NCBI RefSeq assembly: GCF_001423125.1
Contig: NZ_LMNW01000001.1
Span: 710,703 to 774,702 of the forward strand
Length of the DNA stretch: 64,000 nt
Source of the DNA: Duganella sp. Leaf126
GTDB lineage: Bacteria > Pseudomonadota > Gammaproteobacteria > Burkholderiales > Burkholderiaceae_D
Reading direction: 5' to 3'
Shown: piece by piece, positions 37,534 to 47,746 of the stretch
How positions within the stretch are numbered: position 1 is the first letter of the stretch
Layout: every line of letters begins with the position of its first letter
Position numbers and translations under genes: made by a program
Notes under the pieces: generated by a model
Databases searched by the model: none
Told to the model about the DNA's origin: nothing
Seen by the model: only the letters and a program-made list of their open reading frames with translations

Positions 37534-39453
37534 TTATTTCAACCGCTCCAGCGATTGCGAAAATTTGGCCGCATTCTGGTAACCGATCACGCGCGAACCG
37601 GCGATTTCTCGCCCCTGTGCATCGAACAGGATGATGCCCGGCGGCCCGAACAGGCCGAAGCGCTTGAGCATGGCCTTGTCGTCGGCATCGTTGGCGGTCA
37701 CATCGACCTGCAGCAGCAGCGTGTTGGCCAGCCGTGCCTGCACCTGCGGATCGACAAAGGTCAGCTTTTCCATCTCCTTGCATGACACGCACCAGTCTGC
37801 GTAAAAATCGAGCAGCGCGGTCTTGCCGCCCGTTTGCGCCAGCATCGCATCGAGTTCGGCCACGGTCTTGATGCGCTGGAACTGCAGGTGCCGTTCCGGC
37901 GCGCCCAGCACATGGGCCAGCGGCGCCAGCGGGTCGCGCCCGCCCGTCACCACGCCGCCCAGTTGCACCAGGCCCAGCGCCACCGCAACCACGGCCAGCG
38001 CCTTGCCCTGCCACCTGGCGCTGTTGAGCAGCAGGTAAGCGCCGTAGCCGACCAGCAGCGCAGCCCAGCCCATCATCTGCACCACCGGCGGCAGCACCGG
38101 CGACACCAGCCACAAGGCCATCGCCAGCATCAGCACGCCAAAGAAACGCTTGACCGCATCCATCCACTTGCCCGCCCTGGGCAGCAGCGCGCCGGCCGAG
38201 GCGCCCACCAGGATCAGCGGCACGCTCATGCCCACCGCCATCGCGAACAGTGCGCTGCCGCCGATGAAGACATCGCGCGTCTGGCTGATGTACACCAGCG
38301 CGGCCGCGAGCGGCGCTGCCACGCAGGGTCCCACAATCAGCGCCGAAATGGCGCCCATCACGAACACGCCCGCCAGCTTGCCCGACGATTGTCGGTTCGA
38401 GACGGTGCTGAGTTTCGATTGCAGCGCGGCCGGCACCTGCAATTCGTAGTAGCCGAACATCGACAGCGACAGCAGCACCATCAGCACGCCGAAGCTGCCC
38501 AGCACCCACGGGTTTTGCAGCGCAGCCGACAGGCCTTCGCCGGCCAGGCCGGCCGCCACGCCCAGCGCGGTGTACACGATCGCCATACCCAGTGCATAGG
38601 TGACCGACAACAGCAGGCCGCGCTTGCGGTTGCTGCGGTCGCCCTCGCCGACGATGATCGACGACAGGATCGGCACCATCGGCAGCACGCACGGCGTGAA
38701 CGACAAACCCAGGCCCAGCAGCGCGAACAGCGGCAGGATCGCCAGCAGGCTGCCGGTCTTGAGCGCTGCTTCCAGGCGGCCGCTGTCGTTGGCGGGCGCG
38801 GACGCAGTCGTGGATGCGGCAGCGGCGACCGGGGCTGGCGGTGGCGCGATGTCCTCTGCCGTCGGCGGCGCAATCGGGTAGATCGTCACGCCGGGACTGA
38901 CGGCTGCGGGCTTGCCTTCACCACCGGCAGTCTGCCTGGGCAGCGCTGGCGCAGTGGCAGCGTTTGCGACAGTGGCAGCAGGGGCTGCTGCGGTCGCACC
39001 GGCGCCCGTGGCGGCCTTGCCGGCCGCCGGCAGCGGCACCGCGCCGCTGCCGGTCAGCTGCGCCGTGTAATCCTGCGGCGAATAGCACAGTCCTTTTTCG
39101 GAGCAGCCCTGGCCGCTCACATGCAGCGTGAACGGGCCGCTGGCGTCCACCGGTATCGTGATGGTCACGCTCTTGCGGTACGTTTCCACGTCTTTTTCGA
39201 AGGTGGGATCGTAATGCACCTTGCCGGCCGGGATGGCAGGCGCACCGAGCTTCGCGCCGGTGGCGCCGAACTTGAATGGCTCGCGGTACATATAGTAGCC
39301 GTCGGCGATCTGGAAACTGACGGCCACCGTATGGCCGTCGACCATGCTGGCGGAGAAGCGGAAAGCCTTGTCGGGCTCGAGAAAATCCTGGGCGCGGACG
39401 GGACCGGTCAGCAGCAGGACCAGCAGGGCAAGAAATCGGACGACACGTTGCAT
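37534..39453 (-). CDS. dsbD: thiol:disulfide interchange protein DsbD
   Basis: A 639-residue inner-membrane reductase that carries electrons from thioredoxin to periplasmic DsbC/DsbG and cytochrome c maturation partners. A signal peptide precedes the N-terminal immunoglobulin-like domain with the Cys pair in GQGCSEKGLCYSP. An Ala/Pro-rich linker leads to the eight-helix core with cysteines in FTPCVLPMVPILSS and VGPCVAAPLAAAL. The C-terminal thioredoxin-like domain has DWCVSCKEME. All six redox cysteines are present. It could supply electrons for the ResB/CcsB system encoded elsewhere in the window. Confidence 0.96.
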   Translation of the reverse strand: MQRVVRFLALLVLLLTGPVRAQDFLEPDKAFRFSASMVDGHTVAVSFQIADGYYMYREPFKFGATGAKLGAPAIPAGKVHYDPTFEKDVETYRKSVTITIPVDASGPFTLHVSGQGCSEKGLCYSPQDYTAQLTGSGAVPLPAAGKAATGAGATAAAPAATVANAATAPALPRQTAGGEGKPAAVSPGVTIYPIAPPTAEDIAPPPAPVAAAASTTASAPANDSGRLEAALKTGSLLAILPLFALLGLGLSFTPCVLPMVPILSSIIVGEGDRSNRKRGLLLSVTYALGMAIVYTALGVAAGLAGEGLSAALQNPWVLGSFGVLMVLLSLSMFGYYELQVPAALQSKLSTVSNRQSSGKLAGVFVMGAISALIVGPCVAAPLAAALVYISQTRDVFIGGSALFAMAVGMSVPLILVGASAGALLPRAGKWMDAVKRFFGVLMLAMALWLVSPVLPPVVQMMGWAALLVGYGAYLLLNSARWQGKALAVVAVALGLVQLGGVVTGGRDPLAPLAHVLGAPERHLQFQRIKTVAELDAMLAQTGGKTALLDFYADWCVSCKEMEKLTFVDPQVQARLANTLLLQVDVTANDADDKAMLKRFGLFGPPGIILFDAQGREIAGSRVIGYQNAAKFSQSLERLK

Positions 39454-39664
39454 AAACGGCTTTCTTCAAGCGGGAATCGTTGAGACAGCAGCATAGTACA
39501 CCGGGATCGCGCTCGGTGGCCGGCGCCCGGCCGGCGCAGCGCCCCGTGGTCATCAACGGCCAGCGACGGCGCCACCGGCCTCGCCAGCACGCGCTAAACC
39601 TTTCGATACGCCACGCAGCGCAGGTGATGGCCGATGCGAGCGGCGTGTTTGCCGAGGGCGAAAA

Positions 39665-39691
39665 AAAAAGCCAGGCTGTGCCTGGCTTTTT
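39665..39691 (-). terminator. intrinsic terminator after rplQ
   Basis: AAAAAGCCAGGC and GCCTGGCTTTTT form a stem with a 3-base loop (TGT). On the minus strand it continues into a run of nine T, ending the alpha operon after rplQ. The 200 bases from here to dsbD show no gene. Confidence 0.92.
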
Positions 39692-39727
39692 CACTACTGC
39701 TGACAGCTGCAGTCCAGCTGGCGAAGA

Positions 39728-40126
39728 TTACTCTTCGGCAGTTGGTGCTGCATCGATGTCGGTCGCTTCCGGACGGTCCAGCAGCTCGACGTAAGCCATT
39801 GGAGCGTTGTCGCCAACACGGAAACCCATTTTCAGGATGCGCAGGTAGCCGCCGTTGCGGGTGGCGTAACGTGGGCCCAGTTCCGAGAACAGTTTGCCGA
39901 CGATTTCGCGGTCGCGCAGACGGGAGAATGCCAGACGCTTGTTGGCCAGGGTATCGACCTTGCCCAGGGTCAGGATAGGCTCGACAACGCGGCGCAGTTC
40001 CTTGGCCTTTGGCAGGGTGGTTTTGATGGCTTCATGACGCAGCAGGGAAACGGTCATGTTGCGCAGCATTGCCAGGCGGTGGGACGAGGTACGGTTCAGC
40101 TTACGGAGGCCGTGACGGTGACGCAT
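39728..40126 (-). CDS. rplQ: 50S ribosomal protein L17
   Basis: A 132-residue large-subunit protein. The opening [20 protein letters not shown] is the L17 signature, and [20 protein letters not shown] is the conserved C-terminal core. A short acidic tail follows. It is the last gene of the alpha operon, 177 bases after rpoA. That gap holds a 7-bp hairpin without a U tract near 40200 and nothing else recognised. Confidence 0.97.
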   Translation of the reverse strand: MRHRHGLRKLNRTSSHRLAMLRNMTVSLLRHEAIKTTLPKAKELRRVVEPILTLGKVDTLANKRLAFSRLRDREIVGKLFSELGPRYATRNGGYLRILKMGFRVGDNAPMAYVELLDRPEATDIDAAPTAEE

Positions 40127-40303
40127 GGTACTTCCTTTCAGGTGTTTAAATCCGAGTTCTTCGATCGCTCGGGATGAGCGCGGACCGGTTAGTGATTAAC
40201 GCCGCGGACAACGTGTTCGCGGCGGGTACTGCAACGGTATAACTGCAAATCGGTTGGCAGGACAGCACACCGCTACACGATGTCCGGCCCTGCCCCCGAG
40301 GTA

Positions 40304-41281
40304 TTACTTTTCCAGCCCGGCAGGCGGCCAGTTTTCCAGCTTCATGCCCAGGGTCAGGCCGCGCGAGGCAAGTACTTCCTTGATCTCGTTGAGCGACTTG
40401 CGGCCCAGGTTAGGCGTTTTCAGCAGTTCGTTTTCCGAACGCTGGATCAGGTCGCCGATGTAGTAGATGTTTTCTGCTTTCAGGCAGTTGGCCGAACGCA
40501 CGGTCAGTTCCAGGTCGTCCACTGGACGCAGCAGGATCGGATCGACCAGCGGTGCGCGCGATGGCGCTTCGGCAGCCGCTTCCGTGCCTTCCAGGGCAGC
40601 GAACACGTTCAGTTGATCGACCAGCACGCGCGCCGATTGACGGATCGCTTCTTCCGGCGAAATCACGCCGTTGGTTTCGATGTTGATGATCAGCTTGTCC
40701 AGGTCGGTACGCTGTTCGACGCGAGCGGACTCGACGAAGTACGAAACGCGACGCACAGGCGAGAACGACGCATCGAGAATGATGCGGCCGATGGTCTTGT
40801 TGGTGTCTTCCGACAGGCGACGCACGTTACCAGGAACATAGCCGCGGCCTTTTTCGACCTTGATCTGCATGTCCAGCTTGCCACCGGCAGTCAGGTGAGC
40901 AATCACGTGGTCCGGGTTGATCAGTTCCACGTCGTGTGGCAGATCGATGTCCGACGCCAGCACAGCGCCTTCGCCTTCTTTTTTCAGGGTCAGCGTGACG
41001 GAATCACGGTTGTGGACCTTGAAGACGACGCCTTTCAGGTTCAGCAGCATGTCGACAACGTCTTCCTGCACGCCGTCGAGCGACGAATATTCGTGCACGA
41101 CGCCGGCGATCGTCACTTCGGTCGGGGCATAGCCGACCATCGACGACAACAGCACGCGACGCAGCGCATTACCCAACGTATGGCCATAGCCGCGTTCGAA
41201 CGGCTCCATGACGACTTTCGCGTGGCCGGCGCCGAGCGCCTCTACATCGATAATACGTGGCTTCAACAAACTGTTTTGCAT
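40304..41281 (-). CDS. rpoA: RNA polymerase alpha subunit
   Basis: A 325-residue protein. The N-terminal dimerisation domain has [20 protein letters not shown] and [20 protein letters not shown] linker follows, then the C-terminal domain that contacts UP elements and activators ([36 protein letters not shown]). Length and motifs are standard. A terminator-like hairpin precedes it, so rpoA may not depend only on the rpsD transcript. Confidence 0.98.
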   Translation of the reverse strand: MQNSLLKPRIIDVEALGAGHAKVVMEPFERGYGHTLGNALRRVLLSSMVGYAPTEVTIAGVVHEYSSLDGVQEDVVDMLLNLKGVVFKVHNRDSVTLTLKKEGEGAVLASDIDLPHDVELINPDHVIAHLTAGGKLDMQIKVEKGRGYVPGNVRRLSEDTNKTIGRIILDASFSPVRRVSYFVESARVEQRTDLDKLIINIETNGVISPEEAIRQSARVLVDQLNVFAALEGTEAAAEAPSRAPLVDPILLRPVDDLELTVRSANCLKAENIYYIGDLIQRSENELLKTPNLGRKSLNEIKEVLASRGLTLGMKLENWPPAGLEK

Positions 41282-41339
41282 GTAAATGTCCTTTTCAATA
41301 CCCTCGGCGCGTTAGGCCGATAAGGCTGATGGCATTAGT

Positions 41340-41368
41340 AAAAAAGCCCGCTTACAACATAAGCGGGC
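41340..41368 (-). terminator. intrinsic terminator between rpsD and rpoA
   Basis: GCCCGCTTA (41346) and TAAGCGGGC (41360) form a perfect 9-bp stem with a 5-base loop. On the minus strand it is followed by TTTTTT. It lies inside the alpha operon, where partial termination would lower rpoA-rplQ relative to rpsM-rpsK-rpsD. Confidence 0.8.
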
Positions 41369-41386
41369 GGGGAGCGATAATTGGGC

Positions 41387-41402
41387 CCCCGCCTGCGCGG
41401 GG
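41387..41402. repeat. REP-like hairpin, third copy
   Basis: CCCCGC-CTGC-GCGGGG, followed by ATGACGG, is the reverse-strand equivalent of the GTCAT-CCCGC-GCAG-GCGGG elements flanking the 37267-37529 array. It lies just after the rpsD stop. Confidence 0.6.
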
Positions 41403-41421
41403 ATGACGGCGATGCCGTCGA

Positions 41422-42045
41422 TTAACGCGAGTACAGTTCGACGATCAGCGATTCGTTGACGTCGTTGGCGATTTCGTTACGCTCTGGCAGGGACTTGAAC
41501 GTACCTTCCATTTTTTTCGAATCAACCGATACCCAGGCTGGCATGCCGACTTGTTCAGCCAGCGACAGCGCTTCGACGATACGCACTTGCTTTTTCGACT
41601 TTTCACGCACAGCGATGACGTCGCCGACCTTGACCGAGTACGAAGCGATGTTGACCACTTGGCCGTTCACGGTGAACGCCTTGTGCGAGACCAGCTGACG
41701 CGCTTCAGCGCGGGTCGAGCCGAAGCCCATGCGGTATGCAACGTTGTCCAGGCGGGTTTCCAGCAGTTTCAGCAGGGTTTCGCCGGTGTTGCCCTTGCGG
41801 CGGTCGGCTTCTGCGAAGTAGCGACGGAACTGACGTTCCAGCACGCCGTACATACGCTTGACCTTTTGCTTTTCGCGCAGTTGGTTGCCGTAGTCGGAGG
41901 TGCGGGCACCCGACTTGACACCGTGCTGGCCTGGCTTGACGTCCAGTTTGCACTTGCTGTCGAGCGAGCGACGTGCGCTCTTCAGGAACAGGTCAGTACC
42001 TTCACGGCGGGAGAGTTTTGCTTTTGGTCCGATATAACGTGCCAC
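41422..42045 (-). CDS. rpsD: 30S ribosomal protein S4
   Basis: A 207-residue primary 16S rRNA binding protein and, in E. coli, the translational repressor of the alpha operon. The start [20 protein letters not shown] and the S4 RNA-binding domain ([20 protein letters not shown]) are clear. The 316-base gap from rpsK contains the dispersed hairpin repeat at 42251-42357. The rest of the gap (42046-42250) shows no gene. Confidence 0.97.
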   Translation of the reverse strand: MARYIGPKAKLSRREGTDLFLKSARRSLDSKCKLDVKPGQHGVKSGARTSDYGNQLREKQKVKRMYGVLERQFRRYFAEADRRKGNTGETLLKLLETRLDNVAYRMGFGSTRAEARQLVSHKAFTVNGQVVNIASYSVKVGDVIAVREKSKKQVRIVEALSLAEQVGMPAWVSVDSKKMEGTFKSLPERNEIANDVNESLIVELYSR

Positions 42046-42250
42046 GATGCTTCCTTTGTTTAAATAATGACGCCCCAGCCATGCAACAGGATGGTTGCCT
42101 GGTTAGGCGCTAGTCTGTGCCGCGAGGGGCCAGACGTGGCTAAAGTCTGCCAGCCTTGCGACATGACAGACGAGAATAGCCGGGCAGTATAACCGTTTCC
42201 GGTCACCTGCTCCAGCGATTTTTCAGCTAGTTAGCTAGCTGCAAGAATCT

Positions 42251-42357
42251 CGCAAAACCGTCGCGAGCGGTTCACTATCGTCTCGGGTAGCGCAAGCGTA
42301 CGGAGGTACGCTGAGCAACGCAGGGGCGATAGCGGATCGCGCGGCAGTTTTCCGGGA
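42251..42357. repeat. dispersed ~107-bp hairpin element, copy 1 (3' of rpsK)
   Basis: It aligns without gaps over about 100 bases with the reverse complement of 63690-63798. A 27-base identical core contains the perfect hairpin GCGTAC-GGAG-GTACGC (42296-42311). Outer pieces CTATCG and CGATAG can also pair, giving a long imperfect stem. It starts 5 bases after the rpsK stop in the transcribed direction. A short frame through it has no protein features. Confidence 0.85.
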
Positions 42358-42361
42358 TTCT

Positions 42362-42766
42362 TTAGATACGACGACGCTTTGGTGGACGGCAGCCGTTGTG
42401 TGGCACTGGGGTCACGTCCTGGATCTCGGTGATCTTGATGCCCAGGTTGTTCAGTGCGCGCACTGCGGATTCGCGACCAGGACCTGGGCCCTTGATACGC
42501 ACTTCCAAGTTCTTCACGCCGCATTCCACTGCCACTTTACCAGCGGCTTCCGCTGCAACCTGCGCTGCGAACGGGGTCGATTTACGCGAACCCTTGAAGC
42601 CGGCGCCACCGGAGGTAGCCCACGACAGAGCATTGCCCTGACGGTCGGTAATGGTGATGATGGTGTTGTTGAAGGAAGCGTGAACGTGTGCGATACCTTC
42701 TGCAACGTTCTTCTTGACCTTCTTGCGCACGCGAGCTGCTGCTGCGCTGCTTTGTTGCTTAGCCAT
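42362..42766 (-). CDS. rpsK: 30S ribosomal protein S11
   Basis: A 134-residue platform protein of the small subunit. The core ARGI-type motifs are [20 protein letters not shown] and the RNA-contact tail [10 protein letters not shown]. The sequence [14 protein letters not shown] is the conserved loop. It follows rpsM by 14 bases. Confidence 0.97.
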   Translation of the reverse strand: MAKQQSSAAAARVRKKVKKNVAEGIAHVHASFNNTIITITDRQGNALSWATSGGAGFKGSRKSTPFAAQVAAEAAGKVAVECGVKNLEVRIKGPGPGRESAVRALNNLGIKITEIQDVTPVPHNGCRPPKRRRI

Positions 42767-42780
42767 GTGATTTCCCTAGA

Positions 42781-43146
42781 TTATTTCTTGAGCGATTGAG
42801 CGGCTTTGCGCGGACCTTTGCGGGTACGGGCATTGGTGCGGGTGCGTTGACCGCGGACCGGCAGGCCCTTACGGTGACGCATGCCGCGGTAGCAACCCAG
42901 ATCCATCAAACGCTTGATGTTCATGGACAGTTCGCGACGCAGATCGCCTTCGACGATGAATTTTGCTACTTCATCGCGCAGCTTTTCCAGTTCGCTGTCG
43001 TCCAGGTCTTTGACCTTTTTGTCGGTCGCAATACCCGTCGCGGCGCAGATGAACTTTGCGCGCGGGCGGCCAACACCGTAGATGGCCGTCAGGCCGATAA
43101 CGGTGTGCTGATGATTTGGGATATTAACCCCTGCAATACGTGCCAT
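42781..43146 (-). CDS. rpsM: 30S ribosomal protein S13
   Basis: A 121-residue head protein of the small subunit that contacts P-site tRNA and the B1 bridges. [19 protein letters not shown] opens the protein, and [20 protein letters not shown] is the basic conserved tail region. It is the first gene of the alpha block, 27 bases after rpmJ. Confidence 0.97.
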   Translation of the reverse strand: MARIAGVNIPNHQHTVIGLTAIYGVGRPRAKFICAATGIATDKKVKDLDDSELEKLRDEVAKFIVEGDLRRELSMNIKRLMDLGCYRGMRHRKGLPVRGQRTRTNARTRKGPRKAAQSLKK

Positions 43147-43173
43147 TCGTTATTCCTCGATAAATAACGGTTA

Positions 43174-43287
43174 TTAACCTTGACGCTGTTTGTGACGTGG
43201 TTCGACGCAGATTACGCGAACAACGCCTTTGCGCTTGATGATCTTGCAGTTGCGGCAGATCCGCTTGACTGAGGCGTTAACTTTCAT
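43174..43287 (-). CDS. rpmJ: 50S ribosomal protein L36
   Basis: A 37-residue protein, the smallest of the large subunit. It is the zinc-binding form, with ligands C11, C14, C27 and H32 in [20 protein letters not shown] and the following [12 protein letters not shown]. It lies between infA and rpsM, as in most betaproteobacteria. Confidence 0.95.
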   Translation of the reverse strand: MKVNASVKRICRNCKIIKRKGVVRVICVEPRHKQRQG

Positions 43288-43319
43288 TATGAACTCTCTT
43301 CTAAAAGGTTCGATTAAAT

Positions 43320-43538
43320 TTACTTGGTCCGGAACACGATGCGGGCACGGGACAGGTCGTAAGGTGTCAGTTCTACCGTCACCTTGTCGCCAGGGAGAAT
43401 GCGAATGTAGTTCATCCGCATTTTACCCGAAATATGTCCGAGCACCACGTGTCCGTTTTCCAGTTTCACTCGAAATGTTGCATTTGGGAGATTCTCAAGA
43501 ATCTCGCCCTGCATCTGTATGACGTCGTCTTTTGCCAT
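43320..43538 (-). CDS. infA: translation initiation factor IF-1
   Basis: A 72-residue OB-fold protein that occupies the ribosomal A site during initiation. [20 protein letters not shown] and [20 protein letters not shown] are diagnostic. Placement between secY and rpmJ is the usual spc-block arrangement outside the enterics. Confidence 0.97.
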   Translation of the reverse strand: MAKDDVIQMQGEILENLPNATFRVKLENGHVVLGHISGKMRMNYIRILPGDKVTVELTPYDLSRARIVFRTK

Positions 43539-43556
43539 TCGGTATGTTTACCGCGC

Positions 43557-44891
43557 TTATCGCGTCGGAATTCCGCCCTTGAAGTTTGCTTTGCGCAGCA
43601 GCGATTCATATTGCTGCGACATCACGTAGTTTTGTACTTGCGCCATGAAGTCCATGGTGACAACCACAATAATCAACAGAGAAGTACCGCCAAAATAGAA
43701 AGGTACTTTCCACTCAGCGACCATGAATTCCGGCAGCAAGCACACCAGGGTGATGTAAATGGCGCCAGCCAGTGTCAGTCGTGTCAGGATCTTGTCGATG
43801 TAACGGGCAGTCTGCTCACCGGGACGAATCCCTGGCACAAAGGCCCCGCTCTTCTTCAAGTTATCTGCTGTTTCCTTGCTGTTGAAGACCAGCGCGGTGT
43901 AAAAGAAGCAGAAGAACACGATGGCCACCGCGTACAACAGTGCGTGGATGGGCTCGCCTGGCCCCATCGATGCAGCCAAATCTTTCAGGAACCGCACCAC
44001 CGGATTGGTGACATCGGCGCCTGTCGTGAACCAGCCCACGATCGTTGCCGGGAACAAGATAATCGACGAAGCGAAGATCGGTGGGATCACGCCGGCCATG
44101 TTCAATTTCAATGGCAGGTGCGACGTTTGTCCACCGTAAATCTTGTTACCCACCTGGCGTTTCGCATAGTTCACCAGAATTTTGCGTTGGCCACGTTCGA
44201 CAAATACCACGAAGAACGTTACCGCCACCACCAGGATCATGATGATGATCGCCGAGAAAGCACCAATCGATCCGTTCGACACCGAGGAGCCCAAGCCACC
44301 CAGCGCGCCCGGCAAACCGGCTGCGATACCTGCGAAAATGATGATCGAGATGCCATTACCCAAGCCACGCTCGGTAATTTGCTCGCCCAACCACATCACG
44401 AACATGGTTCCGGTCAACAGCGTTACGACCGTTACGAAACGGAATGCATAACCAGGATCGAGCACCAGACCTTGTTGCGATTCCAGCGCCACGGCAATGC
44501 CGAGGGCCTGGAACGTCGCCAGCACGACCGTAAAGTAACGGGTGTACTGGGTGATCTTGCGACGGCCTGCTTCGCCTTCCTTCTTGAGCGCTTCCATCTG
44601 CGGCGAGACGATCGACACCAGTTGCATGATGATCGAGGCCGAGATGTACGGCGTGATACCCAGCGCAAACACCGTAAAGCGCGCGAGAGCGCCACCGCTG
44701 AACATGTTCAACATGCCCAGGATGCCGCCCTCTTGCGACTTGAACAGTGCGGCCAGCTGTACCGGATCAATCCCGGGGACCGGGATGTGAGCACCGATAC
44801 GATATACCACCAATGCGCCAAGCAGGAACCAGAGCCGGCCCCAGGGGAACCCGGCTGCTGCGCTTTTTGCAAGTTGTGGATTAGTCGCCAA
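43557..44891 (-). CDS. secY: protein translocase channel subunit SecY
   Basis: A 444-residue, ten-helix membrane protein that forms the Sec pore. [17 protein letters not shown] in helix 1, the plug region [34 protein letters not shown] and the late [19 protein letters not shown] are diagnostic. It lies 33 bases after rplO and 18 bases before infA. Confidence 0.98.
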   Translation of the reverse strand: MATNPQLAKSAAAGFPWGRLWFLLGALVVYRIGAHIPVPGIDPVQLAALFKSQEGGILGMLNMFSGGALARFTVFALGITPYISASIIMQLVSIVSPQMEALKKEGEAGRRKITQYTRYFTVVLATFQALGIAVALESQQGLVLDPGYAFRFVTVVTLLTGTMFVMWLGEQITERGLGNGISIIIFAGIAAGLPGALGGLGSSVSNGSIGAFSAIIIMILVVAVTFFVVFVERGQRKILVNYAKRQVGNKIYGGQTSHLPLKLNMAGVIPPIFASSIILFPATIVGWFTTGADVTNPVVRFLKDLAASMGPGEPIHALLYAVAIVFFCFFYTALVFNSKETADNLKKSGAFVPGIRPGEQTARYIDKILTRLTLAGAIYITLVCLLPEFMVAEWKVPFYFGGTSLLIIVVVTMDFMAQVQNYVMSQQYESLLRKANFKGGIPTR

Positions 44892-44924
44892 TTTTCGCTC
44901 CGATCAAGCTGTTTAGCGGCAAGC

Positions 44925-45356
44925 TCAGGCTACCGAGCCGCCAGCTGCTTCGATGGCTGCTTTCGCGCCAGCGGTCACTTTCAGGCCTTTGAGGTTCACC
45001 GCCTTGGTGATCTCGCCGGACAGGATGACGCGCACGTCGCGTGCCAGCACGCTCAGCACGCCAGCTTGCTTCAGCACCAGGATGTCGACATCGCCGACAG
45101 CCAGGTTGTTCAGGTCGGACAGACGCACTTCAGCTTTGAAGGTGGCGTTGAGCGACTTGAAACCGCGCTTAGGCAGACGGCGTTGCAGAGGCATCTGACC
45201 GCCTTCGAAGCCGACTTTGTGGAAGCCGCCCGAACGCGATTTTTGACCCTTGTGACCACGGCCCGAGGTTTTGCCCAGACCGGAGCCGATACCGCGGCCG
45301 ACGCGACGCTTGTAGTGCTTGGCGCCGTCGGCTGGTTGAATGGTATTCAGTTCCAT
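44925..45356 (-). CDS. rplO: 50S ribosomal protein L15
   Basis: A 143-residue large-subunit assembly protein. The glycine- and lysine-rich extension [20 protein letters not shown] and the following QKSRSGG block are typical, and the globular C-terminus follows. It lies between rpmD and secY. Confidence 0.97.
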   Translation of the reverse strand: MELNTIQPADGAKHYKRRVGRGIGSGLGKTSGRGHKGQKSRSGGFHKVGFEGGQMPLQRRLPKRGFKSLNATFKAEVRLSDLNNLAVGDVDILVLKQAGVLSVLARDVRVILSGEITKAVNLKGLKVTAGAKAAIEAAGGSVA

Positions 45357-45383
45357 GATTTCTCCGTGTGTAAGCCTGACGGC

Positions 45384-45566
45384 TTACCCAACTACTTTAA
45401 CGAGGTACGAGACTTTGTTGATCATGCCGCGCACGGATGGGGTGTCCTGCAACTCGGAAACCGAGTTAACACGACGCAGGCCCAGGCCGCGTACGGTGGC
45501 ACGGTGATCTTCACGCGTGCCGATCAAGCCCTTGACCAGTTGTACTTTGACAGTTTTGTTCGTCAT
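45384..45566 (-). CDS. rpmD: 50S ribosomal protein L30
   Basis: A 60-residue protein with the ferredoxin-like fold of bacterial L30: [20 protein letters not shown] and [23 protein letters not shown] at 45566 was chosen because it gives the standard length. The in-frame start 10 codons upstream lies in the rpsE 3' end. Confidence 0.95.
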   Translation of the reverse strand: MTNKTVKVQLVKGLIGTREDHRATVRGLGLRRVNSVSELQDTPSVRGMINKVSYLVKVVG

Positions 45567-45576
45567 ATCGTTCACC

Positions 45577-46095
45577 TTAGCCCAGGATCTCTTCAACCGA
45601 CTTGCCGCGCTTGGCAGCGATGTCGGAAGCAGTCGTCATTTTTGCCAGACCGTCGAGGGTCGCACGCACCAGGTTGTAAGGGTTGCTCGAGCCGGTGGAT
45701 TTCGCCACGACGTCGGTCACGCCCATTACTTCGAAGATCGCGCGCATGGCGCCACCAGCGATCACGCCGGTACCAGGTTTCGCAGGGATCATCATCACTT
45801 TCGATGCGCCATGACGACCGTGGACGGTGTGGTGCAGGGTGCCGTTTTTCAACGGTACTTTGATCAGGTTGCGACGGGCTTCTTCCATTGCCTTCTGCAC
45901 ACCCACTGGTACTTCTTTCGACTTGCCCTTGCCCATGCCGATGCGGCCATCGCCGTCACCAACCACGGTCAGCGCGGCGAAGCCCATGATACGACCACCC
46001 TTGACCACTTTGGTCACGCGGTTGATCGCGATCATTTTTTCGCGCATGCCATCATCCGGCTTGTCGCTTGCCATTTTTGCTTGCATTTTTGCCAT
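45577..46095 (-). CDS. rpsE: 30S ribosomal protein S5
   Basis: A 172-residue protein that helps keep decoding accurate. The dsRNA-binding-like N-terminal domain has [20 protein letters not shown] and [14 protein letters not shown]. The C-terminal domain has [20 protein letters not shown]. It lies between rplR and rpmD. Confidence 0.97.
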   Translation of the reverse strand: MAKMQAKMASDKPDDGMREKMIAINRVTKVVKGGRIMGFAALTVVGDGDGRIGMGKGKSKEVPVGVQKAMEEARRNLIKVPLKNGTLHHTVHGRHGASKVMMIPAKPGTGVIAGGAMRAIFEVMGVTDVVAKSTGSSNPYNLVRATLDGLAKMTTASDIAAKRGKSVEEILG

Positions 46096-46104
46096 GATCG
46101 TTCC

Positions 46105-46467
46105 TTAGAACTTCAGACCGGCTTCACGCGCGGCTTCTGCCAGCGCCTTCACACGGCCGTGGAAACGGAAACCGGAGCGGTCGAACGCGACTTCGGTGAT
46201 TCCTGCTTTCAGTGCTTTCTCTGCGACACGCTTGCCCACCAGTGCGGCAGCAGCGGCGTTACCGCCCTTGCCCGATTGGCCAGCCAGTTCAGCGCGTACT
46301 TCCGCTTCCAGGGTCGAGGCCGAAACCAGTACTTTGGCTTCCGGGCTGATCAGGTTTGCGTAGATATGCAGGTTGGTGCGGTGTACCGACAGGCGGTTTA
46401 CCTTCTGCTGCGCAATCTTGATCCGGGTTTGACGTCCGCGACGCAGACGAGATTCTTTTTTATCCAT
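46105..46467 (-). CDS. rplR: 50S ribosomal protein L18
   Basis: A 120-residue 5S rRNA-binding protein. It has the basic N-terminus ([20 protein letters not shown]) and [17 protein letters not shown], and ends in [20 protein letters not shown]. It lies between rplF and rpsE. Confidence 0.97.
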   Translation of the reverse strand: MDKKESRLRRGRQTRIKIAQQKVNRLSVHRTNLHIYANLISPEAKVLVSASTLEAEVRAELAGQSGKGGNAAAAALVGKRVAEKALKAGITEVAFDRSGFRFHGRVKALAEAAREAGLKF

Positions 46468-46480
46468 CGTCAGCCCCTAA

Positions 46481-47014
46481 TTACTTCTTCTTGGTTTCTT
46501 TAAGCTTCACCACTTCGTCCGAATAACGGACGCCCTTGCCCTTGTAAGGCTCAGGAGCGCGGTAAGCGCGAACTTCAGCAGCCACCTGGCCCACTTTTTG
46601 ACGGTCGATGCCTTTGATGACGATCTCGGTCGGGGTGGCGGTAGCAACGGTGACGCCTTCTGGCATCGCGTGCACGACCGGGTGCGAGAAACCGAGCGAC
46701 AGGTTCAGCTTGTCGCCCTGGGCCTGGGCTTTGTAGCCCACGCCGATCAGGTTCAGTTTTTTCTCGAAGCCCTTGGTGACGCCGGTGACCATGTTGTTGA
46801 CCAGTGCGCGCAGCGTACCGGACATGGCGTTGGCTTCACGGCTGTCGTTCGCTGGCTCGAAGCTCAGCGTGCCGTCGTTGTTTTGTACTTTTACCAGACC
46901 GTTCAGGTTCTGGGTCAGGACGCCCAGCGGGCCCTTGACGGTGATCGCTTGTGCGGAGATGGCGACATCAGCGCCAGCTGGCACAGCGATAGGCATTTTA
47001 GCTACACGGGACAT
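46481..47014 (-). CDS. rplF: 50S ribosomal protein L6
   Basis: A 177-residue protein near the factor-binding site. The conserved C-terminal motif is [20 protein letters not shown], followed by [15 protein letters not shown]. The first domain has [20 protein letters not shown]. It lies between rpsH and rplR. Confidence 0.97.
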   Translation of the reverse strand: MSRVAKMPIAVPAGADVAISAQAITVKGPLGVLTQNLNGLVKVQNNDGTLSFEPANDSREANAMSGTLRALVNNMVTGVTKGFEKKLNLIGVGYKAQAQGDKLNLSLGFSHPVVHAMPEGVTVATATPTEIVIKGIDRQKVGQVAAEVRAYRAPEPYKGKGVRYSDEVVKLKETKKK

Positions 47015-47024
47015 GTCTTACTCC

Positions 47025-47420
47025 TTAAGCGACGTAGCAAATAACTTCGCCGCCGACACCGGTAGCGCGTGCTTTGCGATCGGTCATGACGCCTTGCGGA
47101 GTCGACACGATGGCCACACCCAGACCGTTCATCACCGATGGGATCTCGTCTTTGCCTTTGTACACACGCAGGCCAGGACGCGACACGCGCTCGAGGCGCT
47201 CGATGACGGGACGACCGACGTAATATTTCAAACCGATTTTCAGTTCCGCTTTGCCACCTTCTTGGGCGACGGCGAAATCTTCAATGTAACCCTCGTCCTT
47301 GAGGACGTTGGCAATCGCTACTTTGACTTTCGACGATGGCATCGCCACGGTCGTTTTTTGAACGCCCTGGGCGTTGCGAATGCGGGTCAGCATATCGGCG
47401 ATAGGATCGCTCATACTCAT
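47025..47420 (-). CDS. rpsH: 30S ribosomal protein S8
   Basis: A 131-residue 16S rRNA-binding protein and, in E. coli, the translational repressor of the spc operon. [20 protein letters not shown] and the C-terminal [20 protein letters not shown] are diagnostic. It lies between rpsN and rplF. Confidence 0.97.
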   Translation of the reverse strand: MSMSDPIADMLTRIRNAQGVQKTTVAMPSSKVKVAIANVLKDEGYIEDFAVAQEGGKAELKIGLKYYVGRPVIERLERVSRPGLRVYKGKDEIPSVMNGLGVAIVSTPQGVMTDRKARATGVGGEVICYVA

Positions 47421-47434
47421 TGCTTATTCTCCTA

Positions 47435-47740
47435 TTACCAGCTAGCTTTAGTCATACCCGGAATCTCACCACGCATGGCGAATTCACGGAGCTTGATACG
47501 GCCCAGACCGAATTTACGGAAGGTGCCGCGTGGACGACCGGTGACGGCGCAGCGGTTACGCTGGCGGGTCGGAGCCGAGTTACGTGGCAGCGTCTGCAGT
47601 TTCAGACGGGCTTCGTAACGTTCTTCTTCCGATTTCGACTGGTCATCGATGATGGCCTTGAGCGAGGCGCGCTTGGCGGCGAATTTGTTCGCCAGTGCCA
47701 CGCGTTTCGCTTCACGGTTAATCAGTGCGAGTTTTGCCAT
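47435..47740 (-). CDS. rpsN: 30S ribosomal protein S14 (long, zinc-free type)
   Basis: A 101-residue S14 of the long form, without the CX2C pairs of the short zinc type. It has [20 protein letters not shown] and [20 protein letters not shown], and ends in [11 protein letters not shown]. It lies between rplE and rpsH. Confidence 0.97.
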   Translation of the reverse strand: MAKLALINREAKRVALANKFAAKRASLKAIIDDQSKSEEERYEARLKLQTLPRNSAPTRQRNRCAVTGRPRGTFRKFGLGRIKLREFAMRGEIPGMTKASW

Positions 47741-47746
47741 GATCTC

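Noticed and set aside
39454..39664. A gene between rplQ and dsbD, where cutA lies in some relatives
   Set aside because: No CutA motif or conserved frame is visible in either strand; only a GC-rich spacer before the terminator.
42231..42524. Short open frame containing PLSPLRCSAYLRTL, with a near match at 63638-63841
   Set aside because: The shared peptide comes from translating the dispersed hairpin element, not from a protein family.
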